Shown in pieces: positions 49,038 to 57,799 of a stretch of DNA of 64,000 nucleotides. The notes beneath the pieces are model-generated. The model did not search any database. It had not been told where the DNA came from and saw only the letters and a list, made by a program, of their open reading frames with translations. Made by a program: the position numbers and the translations under genes. Position 1 is the first letter of the stretch. Each line of letters begins with the position of its first letter. Source of the stretch: an uncultured Roseateles sp. (GTDB lineage: Bacteria > Pseudomonadota > Gammaproteobacteria > Burkholderiales > Burkholderiaceae_C); the NCBI RefSeq assembly GCF_913777145.1, contig NZ_CAJYPS010000014.1, positions 399,357 to 463,356 of the forward strand, written 5' to 3'.

Positions 49038-49964
49038 TCAGGGCGCGGTGTTCAGGCCGAAACGGGCCGCGATGTGGCCGAGTTTCTCGGGGTTGCGCTG
49101 GATGTAGATGGCGCCGATGCGGCCGGGCTCGGTGGCGGAGGGGGTCAGCGTGATCGCCTGCACCAGTTCGCCGTTGGCCGCGTTGACGACCAGGCAGGCC
49201 GCCATGCCGTTCAGGCGCACCGCACGCAATTCCCAGGCACGGCTGTCCGGCAGCTTGGCAAAGCCGATCAGGGCCTTGGCGATCAGGCTGCCGCCCTGCA
49301 GGGGGCGCGGCACGGCCGAGACGCGGCCGCCGCCGTCGGCCAGCATCACCGCGTCGGCGGTCAGCGCCTTGGCCAGCGCATCCACGTTCAGGCTGCGCAC
49401 CGCGTCGTTGAAGGCGTCCAGCAGCCGGGACTGTTCGTCGGCCTGCAGTTCGCAGCGGGCGTAGTCGGCCTTCACATGCTGGCGCGCCCGGCTGACCAGC
49501 TGGCGGCAGGCTTCCGGGCTGCGGTCCAGGCGGTGGGCGATGTCGTCGAAGTCGACGTCGAACACGTCGCGCAGAAGAAAGGCGGCCCGCTCCAACGGCG
49601 ACAGGCGCTGCAGCGCCAGCATGAAGGCCATGGACACGTCCTGTGCGAACTCGGCTTGGGACTCGGGGCTGGGTGCCCAGCCCGAGTCTTCGTCGAGCAT
49701 GGGCTCGGGCAGCCACACGCCCACATACTGCTCGCGCCGGGTCGCGCTGGCGCGCAGCTGGTCCAGGCACAGGTTGGTCACCATGCGGGACAGGAAGGCG
49801 CCGGCATGCTGGACCTTGGATTCGTCGATGTCGGCCCAGCGTATCCAGGCGTCCTGCACGACGTCTTCAGCCTCGGCCCGTGAGCCGAGCATGCGGTAGG
49901 CCAGCGCGCGCAGCTGGCGTGCGTGCTCGCGATCGAAACGTAGGGCCCGCTCTTGAGAGGACAT
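49038..49964 (-). CDS. ECF41-family sigma factor with SnoaL-like C-terminal domain
   Basis: 308 aa. It has sigma2 (residues about 10-75), sigma4 (about 110-165) and a C-terminal SnoaL/NTF2-like extension. All three ECF41 signatures are present: WLPEP in the linker, DGGGR, and NPEKL in place of NPDKL. The extension regulates these sigma factors in cis, so no anti-sigma gene is needed and none is seen. The AhpD-like gene is a likely target, as it has a TGTCACA-N16-CGTC promoter. No such promoter was seen upstream of this gene itself. Confidence 0.92.
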   Translation of the reverse strand: MSSQERALRFDREHARQLRALAYRMLGSRAEAEDVVQDAWIRWADIDESKVQHAGAFLSRMVTNLCLDQLRASATRREQYVGVWLPEPMLDEDSGWAPSPESQAEFAQDVSMAFMLALQRLSPLERAAFLLRDVFDVDFDDIAHRLDRSPEACRQLVSRARQHVKADYARCELQADEQSRLLDAFNDAVRSLNVDALAKALTADAVMLADGGGRVSAVPRPLQGGSLIAKALIGFAKLPDSRAWELRAVRLNGMAACLVVNAANGELVQAITLTPSATEPGRIGAIYIQRNPEKLGHIAARFGLNTAP

Positions 49965-50061
49965 GGTCTGCTTTCTCCGGGAGGCAGTAGACCATAGCGG
50001 GCGAAGCCGGCGAGCGGTGCGGGGCCTGTGGCCCCAGCCCCGCCCACCGGCGCCCGTCCCG

Positions 50062-51030
50062 TCAGTTCTTGCGGATGAAGTTCAGCAGGTCCTGGTTCAG
50101 GCGGTCCTTGTGGGTGTCGGTCACGCCGTGGGGTGCGCCTTCGTAGACGATCAGCTCGGCACCCTTGATCAGCTTGGCCGATGCCTTGCCGGAGATGTCG
50201 ATGGGCACGATCTGGTCGTCGCTGCCGTGGATGACCAGCGTCGGCACGTTGAACTTCGCCAGGTCACCGCGGAAGTCGGTCTCCGAGAAGGCCTTGATGG
50301 AGTCCAGCGTGTTCTTGTGGCCGCCTTGCATGCCTTGCAGCCACCAGTTGTCGATCATGCCCTGGGACACCTTGGCGCCGGGACGGTTGAAGCCGTAGAA
50401 CGGGCCGGCCGGGATGTCCTTGTACAGCTGGGCACGGTTGTCGATCTGGGCCTTGCGCAGACCGTCGAAGACTTCCAGCGGCACGCCGTTGGGGTTGTCG
50501 GCCGTCTTGACCATCAGGGGCGGCACGGCGCTGACCAGCACGGCCTTGGCCACCTTGCTGGTGCCATGGCGGCCGATGTAGCGCGCTACTTCGCCGCCGC
50601 CGGTCGAGAAACCGACCAGCACGGCCTTCTTGCCGCGCAGGTTCACCGCGTCCAGCACCGTGGCCAGGTCGTCGGCGTAGTGGTCCATGTCATTGCCTTC
50701 CCAAGGCTGGCTGGAGCGGCCATGGCCGCGGCGGTCATGGGCGATAACGCGGTAGCCGTGGTCGGCCAGGAACAGCATCTGCGCTTCCCAGCTGTCCGAG
50801 TTCAGCGGCCAGCCGTGGCTGAAGACGATGGGCTGACCGTCACGCGGACCCCAGTCCTTCACGTAGAGCTGCACGCCATCCTTGGTGGTGACGTAGCTGC
50901 CCTGCAGCTTGGCGCTGGCGACGGCCGGCTGGGCGGCCGGCGTGTTGCGGACCTCGGCGGCGAGCGCCGCGCTGGCGGCCAGGCTCAGGGCGGAGAGGGC
51001 GATCAGTTGCTTGGCGAAGGCTTTCATCAT
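50062..51030 (-). CDS. Exported alpha/beta hydrolase (chloroperoxidase-like)
   Basis: 322 aa. The signal peptide is at residues 1-25 ([15 protein letters not shown]). The hydrolase core has the oxyanion HGWPLNSD region, nucleophile Ser in GFSTGGGE, Asp in GSDDQIVP and His in GAPHGV. It resembles cofactor-free haloperoxidase/esterases of the arylesterase group. The start is at 51030 with the RBS aaggag in front. Peroxide-linked activity is possible given the neighbouring ECF41 gene, but the substrate is unknown. Confidence 0.88.
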   Translation of the reverse strand: MMKAFAKQLIALSALSLAASAALAAEVRNTPAAQPAVASAKLQGSYVTTKDGVQLYVKDWGPRDGQPIVFSHGWPLNSDSWEAQMLFLADHGYRVIAHDRRGHGRSSQPWEGNDMDHYADDLATVLDAVNLRGKKAVLVGFSTGGGEVARYIGRHGTSKVAKAVLVSAVPPLMVKTADNPNGVPLEVFDGLRKAQIDNRAQLYKDIPAGPFYGFNRPGAKVSQGMIDNWWLQGMQGGHKNTLDSIKAFSETDFRGDLAKFNVPTLVIHGSDDQIVPIDISGKASAKLIKGAELIVYEGAPHGVTDTHKDRLNQDLLNFIRKN

Positions 51031-51198
51031 GGACTCCTTGACTTGAGGTTGAGGAACGAACGTGTGCTGAACGATTGATGGCCAATTGATCGCATGCGAT
51101 GTATTGGCGGGGCTGGAAGGGAGGATCCCCGCCCCCAGGCCGGCTGCGCCATCACCGGGGTGATCGACGCATGGGCCTGGTTGCCTTGGGATGAAATT

Positions 51199-51227
51199 TA
51201 CATTGCGCACAATTTATTTGCAATCAA
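51199..51227 (-). promoter_or_regulatory. Candidate sigma-70 promoter for the exported hydrolase
   Basis: In an A+T-rich patch, minus-strand TTGATT (51222-51227) and AATGTA (51199-51204) are 17 bp apart. The leader would be about 165 nt. A perfect 10-bp palindrome GATGCGCATC (51239-51248) lies just upstream. Confidence 0.35.
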
Positions 51228-51262
51228 ATTTTGTAAATGATGCGCATCTTTTGTGGGATTTC

Positions 51263-51643
51263 TCACGCCGCATCCCAGCGCAGCTCCAGCGCCGGAAAAA
51301 GGTCCCGGTCCTCCCAGCGGGTGTGGGCGCTCAGCAGCTGACCGAGTGCGTGCAGGGGCTCGGCGTGGTCGGCCTGGTCCAGCAGGGCTCGCAATGCGGC
51401 GTGGTCGGTGTGCAGGCGCTGCAGCGCGCCCGTCATGCCGAGTACCTCCAATCGTGGGCACAGCAGCGCTTCTTCCTCCAGGAAATGTTGCAGCAGATGG
51501 CTGCGGGCCTGGGCGATGCGGTCGGCGGTCTCGCTGTCGGCCGGCCAGCACTCATCCGCCGGGAATTGGGCTGCCCAGCGGGCGAACACCAGCGCGCCGT
51601 GGTGATCCCGCGCCAGCGGGACCAGGGTGGGATGTCGTTTCAT
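51263..51643 (-). CDS. Hemerythrin-domain protein
   Basis: 126 aa, a single hemerythrin bundle. Putative diiron ligands are His14 (ARDHHGAL), His53/Glu57 (LQHFLEEEALL), His81 (LHTDHAAL) and His107/Glu111 (SAHTRWEDRDLFP). It differs from the bacteriohemerythrin near 9.4 kb. Such proteins bind NO or O2 or act in iron-sulfur repair. The start lies 64 bp from an NsrR-like box shared with the divergent aldolase operon. Confidence 0.88.
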   Translation of the reverse strand: MKRHPTLVPLARDHHGALVFARWAAQFPADECWPADSETADRIAQARSHLLQHFLEEEALLCPRLEVLGMTGALQRLHTDHAALRALLDQADHAEPLHALGQLLSAHTRWEDRDLFPALELRWDAA

Positions 51644-51706
51644 CAGTGGGTTCCAGGGTGGGTGTCATGGCCTTGTGCGGGCCGGGCGTTTGCTTGCACA
51701 AGCAAT

Positions 51707-51729
51707 AAGATGCAATAAAAATGCATTTA
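51707..51729. promoter_or_regulatory. NsrR-type operator between the hemerythrin gene and the aldolase operon
   Basis: Left half AAGATGCAATA matches AAGATGYATTT at 9 of 11. Right half AAATGCATTTA matches AAATRCATCTT at 9 of 11, with a 1-bp centre. It is 64 bp from the hemerythrin start and 23 bp from the aldolase start, so it could repress both. Confidence 0.7.
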
Positions 51730-51751
51730 TTGCTAGTCACCTGTTGAGGAA

Positions 51752-52441
51752 ATGGACATGAAAGAAGCCGTGCCGGGCCTGCAGCTCGACCAAGCCTGCG
51801 AGGTGCTGCGAGCCTGCTACGAGCGCCGCTGGATCAGCACGCGGGACGGCAATGTGTCGGTGCACACCGGGCCGGCGCAGACCTTCTGGATCTCCCCCAG
51901 CGGCGCGCGCAAGCACCGCCTGACGGCGGACGACTTCGTGGCGGTGGCGGCCGTGGCCGGCGTGGCGAGCCCGGGGCAGGCGGCGCCGTCGGGTGAACTC
52001 TCCCTGCACAGGCAGCTGCGCGCGCTGCTGCCCGAGCGGCAGGGCACGGTGCTGCATGTGCACGCCACCTACGCGGTGGCGGCCATGTATGCCGGCCTGT
52101 CGCTGGCCGAGGTCTGTGCCGCCTTTCCCGAGGTGTCCCGCTACAGCCGTGTGGGCCCGGACGTCCCCGCGCTGACCGCGACCAGCGAGGCGCTGGCCCA
52201 GGCGACCGCGCGGGCCTTTCGCTCGGGAGCCACGGGCCTGCCGCACATCGTGGGCCTGGACCGCCACGGCGTGGTCGCGATCGGTCGGGACCCCTGGGAC
52301 GCATTCGAGCATGTGGAGCGTCTGGAGCATGTGTGCCAGATGGTGCTGGCGGGCGGCGGCCGGCCCGGGCGTCTGGCCCGCCGCTCCGTGTCGTCCGTCG
52401 TCGGCCGGCCCGACGCCACCGAGCTGGAACTGCTGGCATGA
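51752..52441 (+). CDS. Class II aldolase/adducin-family protein
   Basis: 229 aa. The zinc ligands appear as HVH (His102/His104 in LHVHATYAVA) and His172 in RHGVVAIG, with the catalytic-type Glu82 in SGELSLH. It resembles methylthioribulose-1-phosphate dehydratase (MtnB) and fuculose-phosphate aldolases; the substrate is not determined. Start ATG 51752 has a good RBS (tgaggaa). Its stop overlaps the start of the next gene (ATGA). The NsrR-like box lies at its promoter. Confidence 0.85.
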   Translation: MDMKEAVPGLQLDQACEVLRACYERRWISTRDGNVSVHTGPAQTFWISPSGARKHRLTADDFVAVAAVAGVASPGQAAPSGELSLHRQLRALLPERQGTVLHVHATYAVAAMYAGLSLAEVCAAFPEVSRYSRVGPDVPALTATSEALAQATARAFRSGATGLPHIVGLDRHGVVAIGRDPWDAFEHVERLEHVCQMVLAGGGRPGRLARRSVSSVVGRPDATELELLA

Positions 52442-52770
52442 AGCGCGTGCACTGCGCCGCCCCCCTGGCCTCGCTGCCCGCGCTTGCCCGGCAGGCGATG
52501 GCGGCTTATGCGGACAGGCATTCCGGCGAGCCGGCGGCCCGGCGGTCCTGTCTGCGGCTGCAGATGCGCTACGCGGCCTTCGTCGAGGACGAGCTGGCCC
52601 CGTGGCTGATGGCGTTGCGCGGGCCCGGCGTGGCCGACCTGCGCGAGCGCCTGGGGCTGGACATGGACATCCTCACGCAATCGGCGCTGGACGACGTGTC
52701 CGGCCGCGCACGCTTTTGCCGCGCGCTGTGCGAGCACCTCAGCGACCTGCTGACCCAGGAACTCGCCTGA
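52438..52770 (+). CDS. Unknown 110-aa protein coupled to the aldolase
   Basis: 110 aa, mostly helical, with Cys at residues 6, 38, 94 and 98; the last two form CRALC. No family is recognised. It overlaps the aldolase stop by 4 nt, so the pair is translationally coupled and probably cotranscribed under the NsrR-like site. It could be a partner of the aldolase or a redox/metal sensor. Confidence 0.65.
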   Translation: MKRVHCAAPLASLPALARQAMAAYADRHSGEPAARRSCLRLQMRYAAFVEDELAPWLMALRGPGVADLRERLGLDMDILTQSALDDVSGRARFCRALCEHLSDLLTQELA

Positions 52771-52779
52771 GTCGCCGGC

Positions 52780-54213
52780 TCAGGCCGGCGCCAGCGCGGC
52801 CATCAGCCGCTCGCAGAGCCGCCGCGCCTGGGCGGCCGACGCGACGTTGGTGAAGCTCAGCAGCAGGCCGCGCTGCCGGCGGTCGCCGCCGCTCCAGGCA
52901 CTCAGCGCCTGCAGTGCGAAGCCGGCCTGGCGGGCACACTGCTGCAGCGCCAGGTCATCGCTGCCATCGGGCAGGCGGGCCAGCAGGTGCATGCCGCCCT
53001 CCCGCATCTCCACCGTCAAGGGCAGCGCGCGCTGGTGCATCAGGGCCTCGGCCAGGTAGCCGCGGCGCTTGGCGTAGAGCGTGCGCATGCGCTTGATGTG
53101 CCGGGCGAAATGCCCTTCGAGGATGAAGTCCGCCGCCACCGCCTGCTGCAGGTCGGGGCAGCCGCCATGCAGGGCCCGTTGGCTGGCGGCCTCGAACAGC
53201 CCCTGCTGCGCCTGGGGCACGACCAGATAGGCCAGCTTGAGGCCCGGAAACAGCACCTTGCTGAGCGTGCCGCAGTAGACGACGCGGTCGTTCAGGTCCA
53301 GGCTCTTGAGCGCCGGCAGCGGGTGGCCGCGGTAGCGGTACTCGCCGTCGTAGTCGTCCTCCAGCACCCAGGCGTTGGCGCCCACGGCCCAGGCCAGCAG
53401 AGCCTGGCGCCGCGCCAGCGTCATCGACACGCCGGTGGGGCTCTGGTGCGAGGGCGTCACCACGGCCAGCCGGGCCTGCGGGCTGCGCCTCATCGCCGTG
53501 CTCACGTCCAGGCCATCGTCATCGACCGGCACCGGCACGGGTTTCAGGCCCAGCTGGGTCAGCACGCGTGCAGACGTCGGGTAGCCCGGGCACTCGACCC
53601 AGGCGGCGTCGCCGGCCTGCAGCACCGCGTCCACGCACAGCCCCAGCGCGGCCGTATAGCCGGGCACGATGAAGACCTGCTCGGCGCGCGCGCTCAGGCC
53701 GCGCGAGCGATGCAGGTAGTCCGCCAGCGCCTCGCGCAGGCGCGGGTGACCGGCGGGGGCGGGCCGGGTCAGCGAGCCCTCCAGCCGGGCCTGACGGGCG
53801 GTCAGCCGGGCCCACAGCTTGCGCGGGAACTCGTCCAGCGCTGGCAGGCCCAGTTGCAAGGCCAGCGGCGTGCCGGCTTCCTCGAGCGTCGGGGTCTTTG
53901 CCGCTGCGGTGCCGCGGCGTTGCGGCGCGGTCTCGCGGCGCGCGGCCGCACGGGTGGCCAGCGCAGCGTGGGCGGCGACGAAGGTGCCGGCCGGGCCGCG
54001 CGTGACCAGGTAGCCCTCGCCGACTAGGCGGTCATAGGCCGCCTCCACCGTGCCGCGTGCGACGCCCAGTTCCACCGCGAGTGCGCGCAGCGACGGCGCC
54101 CGCGAGCCCGGCGCCATGCTGCCCTGCAGGATCAGCGCGCGCAGCCGCTCATAGATCTGCAGGTGCAGGGGCTGGTCAGGCTGCAAGGCTTGCGGGCTGG
54201 TGGCGTTCGGCAT
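52780..54213 (-). CDS. MocR/PdxR-type GntR-aminotransferase regulator
   Basis: 477 aa. The N-terminal GntR winged HTH (residues about 15-85) has RAPSLRALAVELGVARGTVEAAYDRLVGEGYLVTRGP as its region. The large domain is a fold-type I aminotransferase with the PLP lysine in CGTLSKVLFPG. Such regulators sense PLP or an amino-compound. It is divergent, with 88 bp, from a GNAT-azoreductase-membrane protein operon that it probably regulates. It is convergent with the 110-aa gene. Confidence 0.92.
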   Translation of the reverse strand: MPNATSPQALQPDQPLHLQIYERLRALILQGSMAPGSRAPSLRALAVELGVARGTVEAAYDRLVGEGYLVTRGPAGTFVAAHAALATRAAARRETAPQRRGTAAAKTPTLEEAGTPLALQLGLPALDEFPRKLWARLTARQARLEGSLTRPAPAGHPRLREALADYLHRSRGLSARAEQVFIVPGYTAALGLCVDAVLQAGDAAWVECPGYPTSARVLTQLGLKPVPVPVDDDGLDVSTAMRRSPQARLAVVTPSHQSPTGVSMTLARRQALLAWAVGANAWVLEDDYDGEYRYRGHPLPALKSLDLNDRVVYCGTLSKVLFPGLKLAYLVVPQAQQGLFEAASQRALHGGCPDLQQAVAADFILEGHFARHIKRMRTLYAKRRGYLAEALMHQRALPLTVEMREGGMHLLARLPDGSDDLALQQCARQAGFALQALSAWSGGDRRQRGLLLSFTNVASAAQARRLCERLMAALAPA

Positions 54214-54301
54214 GGCCCAGTCATTTGATTAAAAACTGTGCCTGTTCATTGTGACATTGCAGCCAGACACTGGCGCCACCTCCTCACACCGCGAGCCGCC
54301 G

Positions 54302-54781
54302 ATGAACGCCACCGCAGACCCCACCCCCGCCGCCGCTCCCAAGCGCCCCCATGCACCGCTGAGCGTGCGTCATGCCGAGACCGAGGCAGAGCTGCTGGCC
54401 TGCTTCGCGGTGATGCGCCAGCTGCGGCCCCAGCTGCGCAGCGCCGAGGCACTGCTGGATGCGGTGGCGGTGCAGCAGCGCCAGGGCTATCGCCTGCTGG
54501 CGCTGTGGCGCGACGACCAGCCGGTGGCGCTGGCGGGCTATCGCCAGCTGGACAACCTGATCCACGGCCGCTTCCTGTACGTGGACGACCTCATCACCTG
54601 CGAGAGCGGTCGCGGCCAGGGCTTTGGCGAGCGGCTGCTGCGGGCGCTGCGCGACCTGGGCCGCGAGGCCGGCTGCGAGCAGCTGGTGCTGGACACCGCG
54701 CTGTCCAACAGCCTGGCCCAGCGTTTCTATTTCCGCTCCGGCCTGCTGGCACGGGGCCTTCACTTCAGCATGGAGCTTTGA
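54302..54781 (+). CDS. GNAT-family N-acetyltransferase
   Basis: 159 aa. The acetyl-CoA binding motif A is present (DDLITCESGRGQGFGERLL). The preceding Ala/Pro-rich leader is short. The substrate is unknown. It starts 88 bp after the MocR-type gene on the other strand and is followed 2 bp later by the azoreductase gene. Start ATG 54302 was chosen over an in-frame upstream codon that would add poor sequence. Confidence 0.85.
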   Translation: MNATADPTPAAAPKRPHAPLSVRHAETEAELLACFAVMRQLRPQLRSAEALLDAVAVQQRQGYRLLALWRDDQPVALAGYRQLDNLIHGRFLYVDDLITCESGRGQGFGERLLRALRDLGREAGCEQLVLDTALSNSLAQRFYFRSGLLARGLHFSMEL

Positions 54782-54783
54782 TC

Positions 54784-55425
54784 ATGACCCCCTACGAAAT
54801 ACTGCTGCTCGAATGCAGCCCCCGTCGCAGCGCCACCAGCACGCGCCTGGTCCAGCAGATCCTGCCCACGCTCAAGGCACGGGCGCCAGGGCGCGAACTG
54901 CGTCTCACGCAACGACCCATAGGGACGCATCCGCTGCCGCCGCTGTCGGCCGAATATGCGGAATCGCTGCTGCTGTCGCCCGAGGAGGGCCGCGCCCGCT
55001 ACGGCGAGGCCCTGGAGGTGTCCGACACCCTGGTCGACGACCTGCGGCGCGCCGACCTGGTGCTGATCGCGACGCCGGTCCACAACTTCACGGTGCCGGC
55101 CGCGCTCAAGACCTGGATCGACTATGTGGTGCGCCGCGGCGTCACCTTCGAAACGACGTCCACCGGCAAGGTGGGCCTGCTGCCGGACCGGCCGGTGGTG
55201 GTGGCGGTGACCTCGGGCGGCGCGATGTTCCGTGACCCGCCGTTGCAGCCCGACTTCTTCCGCCCCTATCTGCGTGCCGCGCTCGGCGTGATGGGCCTGA
55301 AGAGCGTGAGCTTTGTGCAGGCTACCGGTCTGGCCTTCGAGGCGGACCCGCTGCAGGCGGTGGACGCAGCTGCCGGCGCCTGGCTGGCGGCCGAGCGTCA
55401 GGCCAACCCGGGAGTCGCGCCATGA
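54784..55425 (+). CDS. FMN-dependent NADH-azoreductase / flavodoxin-fold quinone reductase
   Basis: 213 aa. The AzoR-type FMN site is TPVHNFTVPAALKTWIDYVVRRGVTF as a region; the phosphate loop is ECSPRRSATSTRLV. These enzymes reduce quinones, azo compounds and nitroaromatics with NAD(P)H. The start ATG 54784 is 2 bp after the acetyltransferase gene. Its end overlaps the next gene by 4 nt, so the three form one operon. Confidence 0.88.
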   Translation: MTPYEILLLECSPRRSATSTRLVQQILPTLKARAPGRELRLTQRPIGTHPLPPLSAEYAESLLLSPEEGRARYGEALEVSDTLVDDLRRADLVLIATPVHNFTVPAALKTWIDYVVRRGVTFETTSTGKVGLLPDRPVVVAVTSGGAMFRDPPLQPDFFRPYLRAALGVMGLKSVSFVQATGLAFEADPLQAVDAAAGAWLAAERQANPGVAP

Positions 55426-56495
55426 GCCGGGCCGCCGAAGCGTTCACGGTCGACGCGCCCACCGTACCGGCCACCGGCCGCCTGCTGGCCCTGCTGCCGC
55501 CGGTGCTGGCGGCTCTCTATCCGCTGCCGCTGCTGGCCTTTCATCGCCTGGTGGGCAACGGCAGCGCGCCCAGGTCCTGGGGCCAGGACCTGCTGGCCGC
55601 GCTGAGCCTGGGCCTGGCCTTCGCGGTGCCGCTGCTGGCCTGGCTGGTGTTCGCGCGCCTGTCGGCACTTGCCCGCCCCAGCCGGGCACAGTTGCTGGCC
55701 CGGCGTGTCGCGATGCTGGCGATCGCATCGCCACCGCTGTTCACGTTGGTCGGCGTGATCTGCTTCCTGGCCGGCGTGGCCTGGCTGGATGCCTGGCTGC
55801 TGGGCGCCTTCTGGCTGGGCGCTGCCTTCGTGATTGCACGCTCCGACCATGACGCCCCGGCACCCGCGCCGCAGGCGCCGCTGCACGGTCGCTGGCGCAT
55901 GTCGCACGGCGCGGTGGCCCTGGCCTTCATCACCCTGTTCCTGAGTCTGCACCTGGGCAACCACCTGACGGCGCTGCTGAGCACCGAGACCCACATGGCC
56001 GTCATGAAGGTGCTGCGGCTGTTCTACCGCGCGGCCCTGGTGGAGCCGTTGGTGATCGCGGCGGCCTGCTTTCTGATCGTGTCCGGCCTGGCCATGGCCT
56101 GGCGCTGGAGCGCGCTGCCGTCGGACCGCTTCCGCGCCTTCCAACTGGCCAGCGGCGTGTATCTCGCGGTCGCGATCACCAGCCATGTCAACGCGGTGCT
56201 CTACCTGGCGCGGGTACACCTGGGCATAGAGTCCGACTGGAACTTCGGCATAGGCGCTCCCGCGGGCCTGATCCACGATGCCTGGAACATCCGCCTGCTG
56301 CCCTACTACGCGCTGGCGGTGTTCGCGGTGGTGGCCCACGCCTTTGCCGGCCTGCGCATCGTGCTGCTGGGCCATGGCTGCAGCCGCCGCACGGCCGATG
56401 CGGTCGTGCTGTGGGGTGGGGCGCTGGGCCTGCTGCTGGCGCTGGCGATCTCGCAGGCCATGTGCGGCCTGCGGCTGGACTTCAGCGGCCGCTGA
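55422..56495 (+). CDS. Multi-helix membrane protein with intramembrane histidines
   Basis: 357 aa, about nine predicted helices. Histidines lie inside or beside helices, for example SLHLGNHLTALL, AITSHVNAVLYL and VVAHAFAGL, as in b-type cytochromes, so heme binding is possible. No exact family is recognised. It is the last gene of the GNAT-azoreductase operon, overlapping the latter by 4 nt. Its 3' end overlaps the facing membrane gene by 14 bp. A link to quinone redox chemistry is an inference. Confidence 0.7.
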   Translation: MSRAAEAFTVDAPTVPATGRLLALLPPVLAALYPLPLLAFHRLVGNGSAPRSWGQDLLAALSLGLAFAVPLLAWLVFARLSALARPSRAQLLARRVAMLAIASPPLFTLVGVICFLAGVAWLDAWLLGAFWLGAAFVIARSDHDAPAPAPQAPLHGRWRMSHGAVALAFITLFLSLHLGNHLTALLSTETHMAVMKVLRLFYRAALVEPLVIAAACFLIVSGLAMAWRWSALPSDRFRAFQLASGVYLAVAITSHVNAVLYLARVHLGIESDWNFGIGAPAGLIHDAWNIRLLPYYALAVFAVVAHAFAGLRIVLLGHGCSRRTADAVVLWGGALGLLLALAISQAMCGLRLDFSGR

Positions 56496-57117
56496 CCCGC
56501 TCGGGCGCCGCGCTCGCGTGCGGGCCGGACTCGCGCTGCAGCGCCGCGAGTTCCGCCTGCCGCAGCCAGCGTCGCAGCTTCAGCAGCGCCAGGGCGCCCA
56601 GCACCAGGCCCCAGGCCACGAGGCCGTTGCCGGCCACCCGCTGCTCATCGAACAGATAGTTCACGCACAGCCGGGTTTCGGCGTCGCGGTAGAGCAGGCC
56701 GGCGGTGATCAGCATCCAGGTCGCGTTGCCCAGGAAGAAGGCCGCCGCGACCCCGCCCAGCCGCGGCCAGCCCTGCGACAGCAGCAGGCCGGCCAGCCAC
56801 CAGCTCAGGTACTTGGCGACCGCCATGGCAGGCGTCAGCAAGGCCAGGTCCAGCGCCGTCGGGATCATCCACAGCGCCATCACGCAGCTGGCCAGCGTTG
56901 CACTGCTGAGGCCCAGCGCATCCAGCGCCGCCAGGCGGCGTGTCAGGCCCGAGGGCAGGTGGCGGCCCGCCGCCCAGCCGGCCGCCAGCAGCAGCGGGAA
57001 CTGCAGCAGCATCTGCAGGCTCATGCTGGCCTCCACCGGCTGCCGCAGCGCGGGCAGCAGCCAGGCCAGTGCCGAGGCCGCGAGCAAGACCTGACCCGCC
57101 CGGCCCGCACGCTTCAT
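56482..57117 (-). CDS. Membrane protein at the end of the nnrS-cbb3-like operon
   Basis: 211 aa, about five hydrophobic helices (for example SLQMLLQFPLLLAAGWAAG and YLSWWLAGLLL). It resembles no family I can name securely. It starts with ATG 57117 overlapping the SCO stop by 4 nt, so it is translationally coupled to it. By position it may help assemble the oxidase. Its 3' end overlaps the convergent membrane gene. Confidence 0.65.
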   Translation of the reverse strand: MKRAGRAGQVLLAASALAWLLPALRQPVEASMSLQMLLQFPLLLAAGWAAGRHLPSGLTRRLAALDALGLSSATLASCVMALWMIPTALDLALLTPAMAVAKYLSWWLAGLLLSQGWPRLGGVAAAFFLGNATWMLITAGLLYRDAETRLCVNYLFDEQRVAGNGLVAWGLVLGALALLKLRRWLRQAELAALQRESGPHASAAPERVSGR

Positions 57118-57779
57118 CGGGCACCCCCGGCCAGGCGCTCGGCCCGGGCCAGGGCCTCGGGCCACTGTGCATAGTCGAAGACGCCATGCACGCGTCCGTT
57201 CGCGTCTATCAGGTGGATGCTGCCGTTGTGGACGAAGCCGCCCAGGCCATCCGGCACGGCCACCACGCCCAGCTCGCGCAGCGCGGCCTGCGCGGCGGCA
57301 TCACTGCGCGGCGCGGCCACGCGCCAGTGGCCGGGGGCCGCCTGGTGCAACTCGGCGTAGGCGGCCAGCGCGGCCTGGTCGTCATGCTGCGGATCTATGG
57401 ACACCGACAGCAGCCCCACCGGCCGGCCGCTGGCCTGCAAGGCCTGCTGCATGCGGTAGTACTCGCTGCCCAGCGCCTGGCACACCGTGGGGCAGCGGGT
57501 GTAGATGAAATCCACCAGATAGACCGGGCGTGGCGCCGAGGCCGGTTCGAACGCGGTCCAGGTCCGGCCCTGGGCATCACGCAGCGGCAGCGGCGAGGCG
57601 TGCAGACCGCCCTGGGCGGCCAGCTGGCGGCGCTGGGCCTCGTAGGTCCAGGCCTCCAGGCCGCCCGTAAGCCGGGCGACCGCCGCCCCGGCCAGCAGCA
57701 GCCACAGCGCGCAGACCGCCAGCGTCGGCCCCAGGCGCTGGGGCCGGTCGGCCGGTCGGGGCTGGGGGGCGGGGGCCAT
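57114..57779 (-). CDS. SCO-family copper chaperone
   Basis: 221 aa. An N-terminal membrane anchor (about residues 17-38) is followed by a thioredoxin-like SCO domain. The copper ligands are in CPTVC and a His in FVHNGSIHLID. SCO proteins deliver copper or reduce disulfides during heme-copper oxidase assembly. The start ATG 57779 lies 20 bp after the hemoglobin gene. Its presence here supports a copper-containing site in the cytochrome complex encoded upstream. Confidence 0.9.
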   Translation of the reverse strand: MAPAPQPRPADRPQRLGPTLAVCALWLLLAGAAVARLTGGLEAWTYEAQRRQLAAQGGLHASPLPLRDAQGRTWTAFEPASAPRPVYLVDFIYTRCPTVCQALGSEYYRMQQALQASGRPVGLLSVSIDPQHDDQAALAAYAELHQAAPGHWRVAAPRSDAAAQAALRELGVVAVPDGLGGFVHNGSIHLIDANGRVHGVFDYAQWPEALARAERLAGGAR

Positions 57780-57799
57780 GTCTTGCCGGTCGCTGGGGC

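Noticed and set aside
51228..51250. Weak NsrR-like match upstream of the exported hydrolase
   Set aside because: Only 8/11 and 6/11 half-site matches. It centres on a different palindrome (GATGCGCATC) and is about 200 bp from the hydrolase start.
54250..54256. TGTCACA on the minus strand upstream of the MocR-type gene
   Set aside because: Sixteen bases downstream the sequence is TTTA, not CGTC, so it is not an ECF41 promoter.
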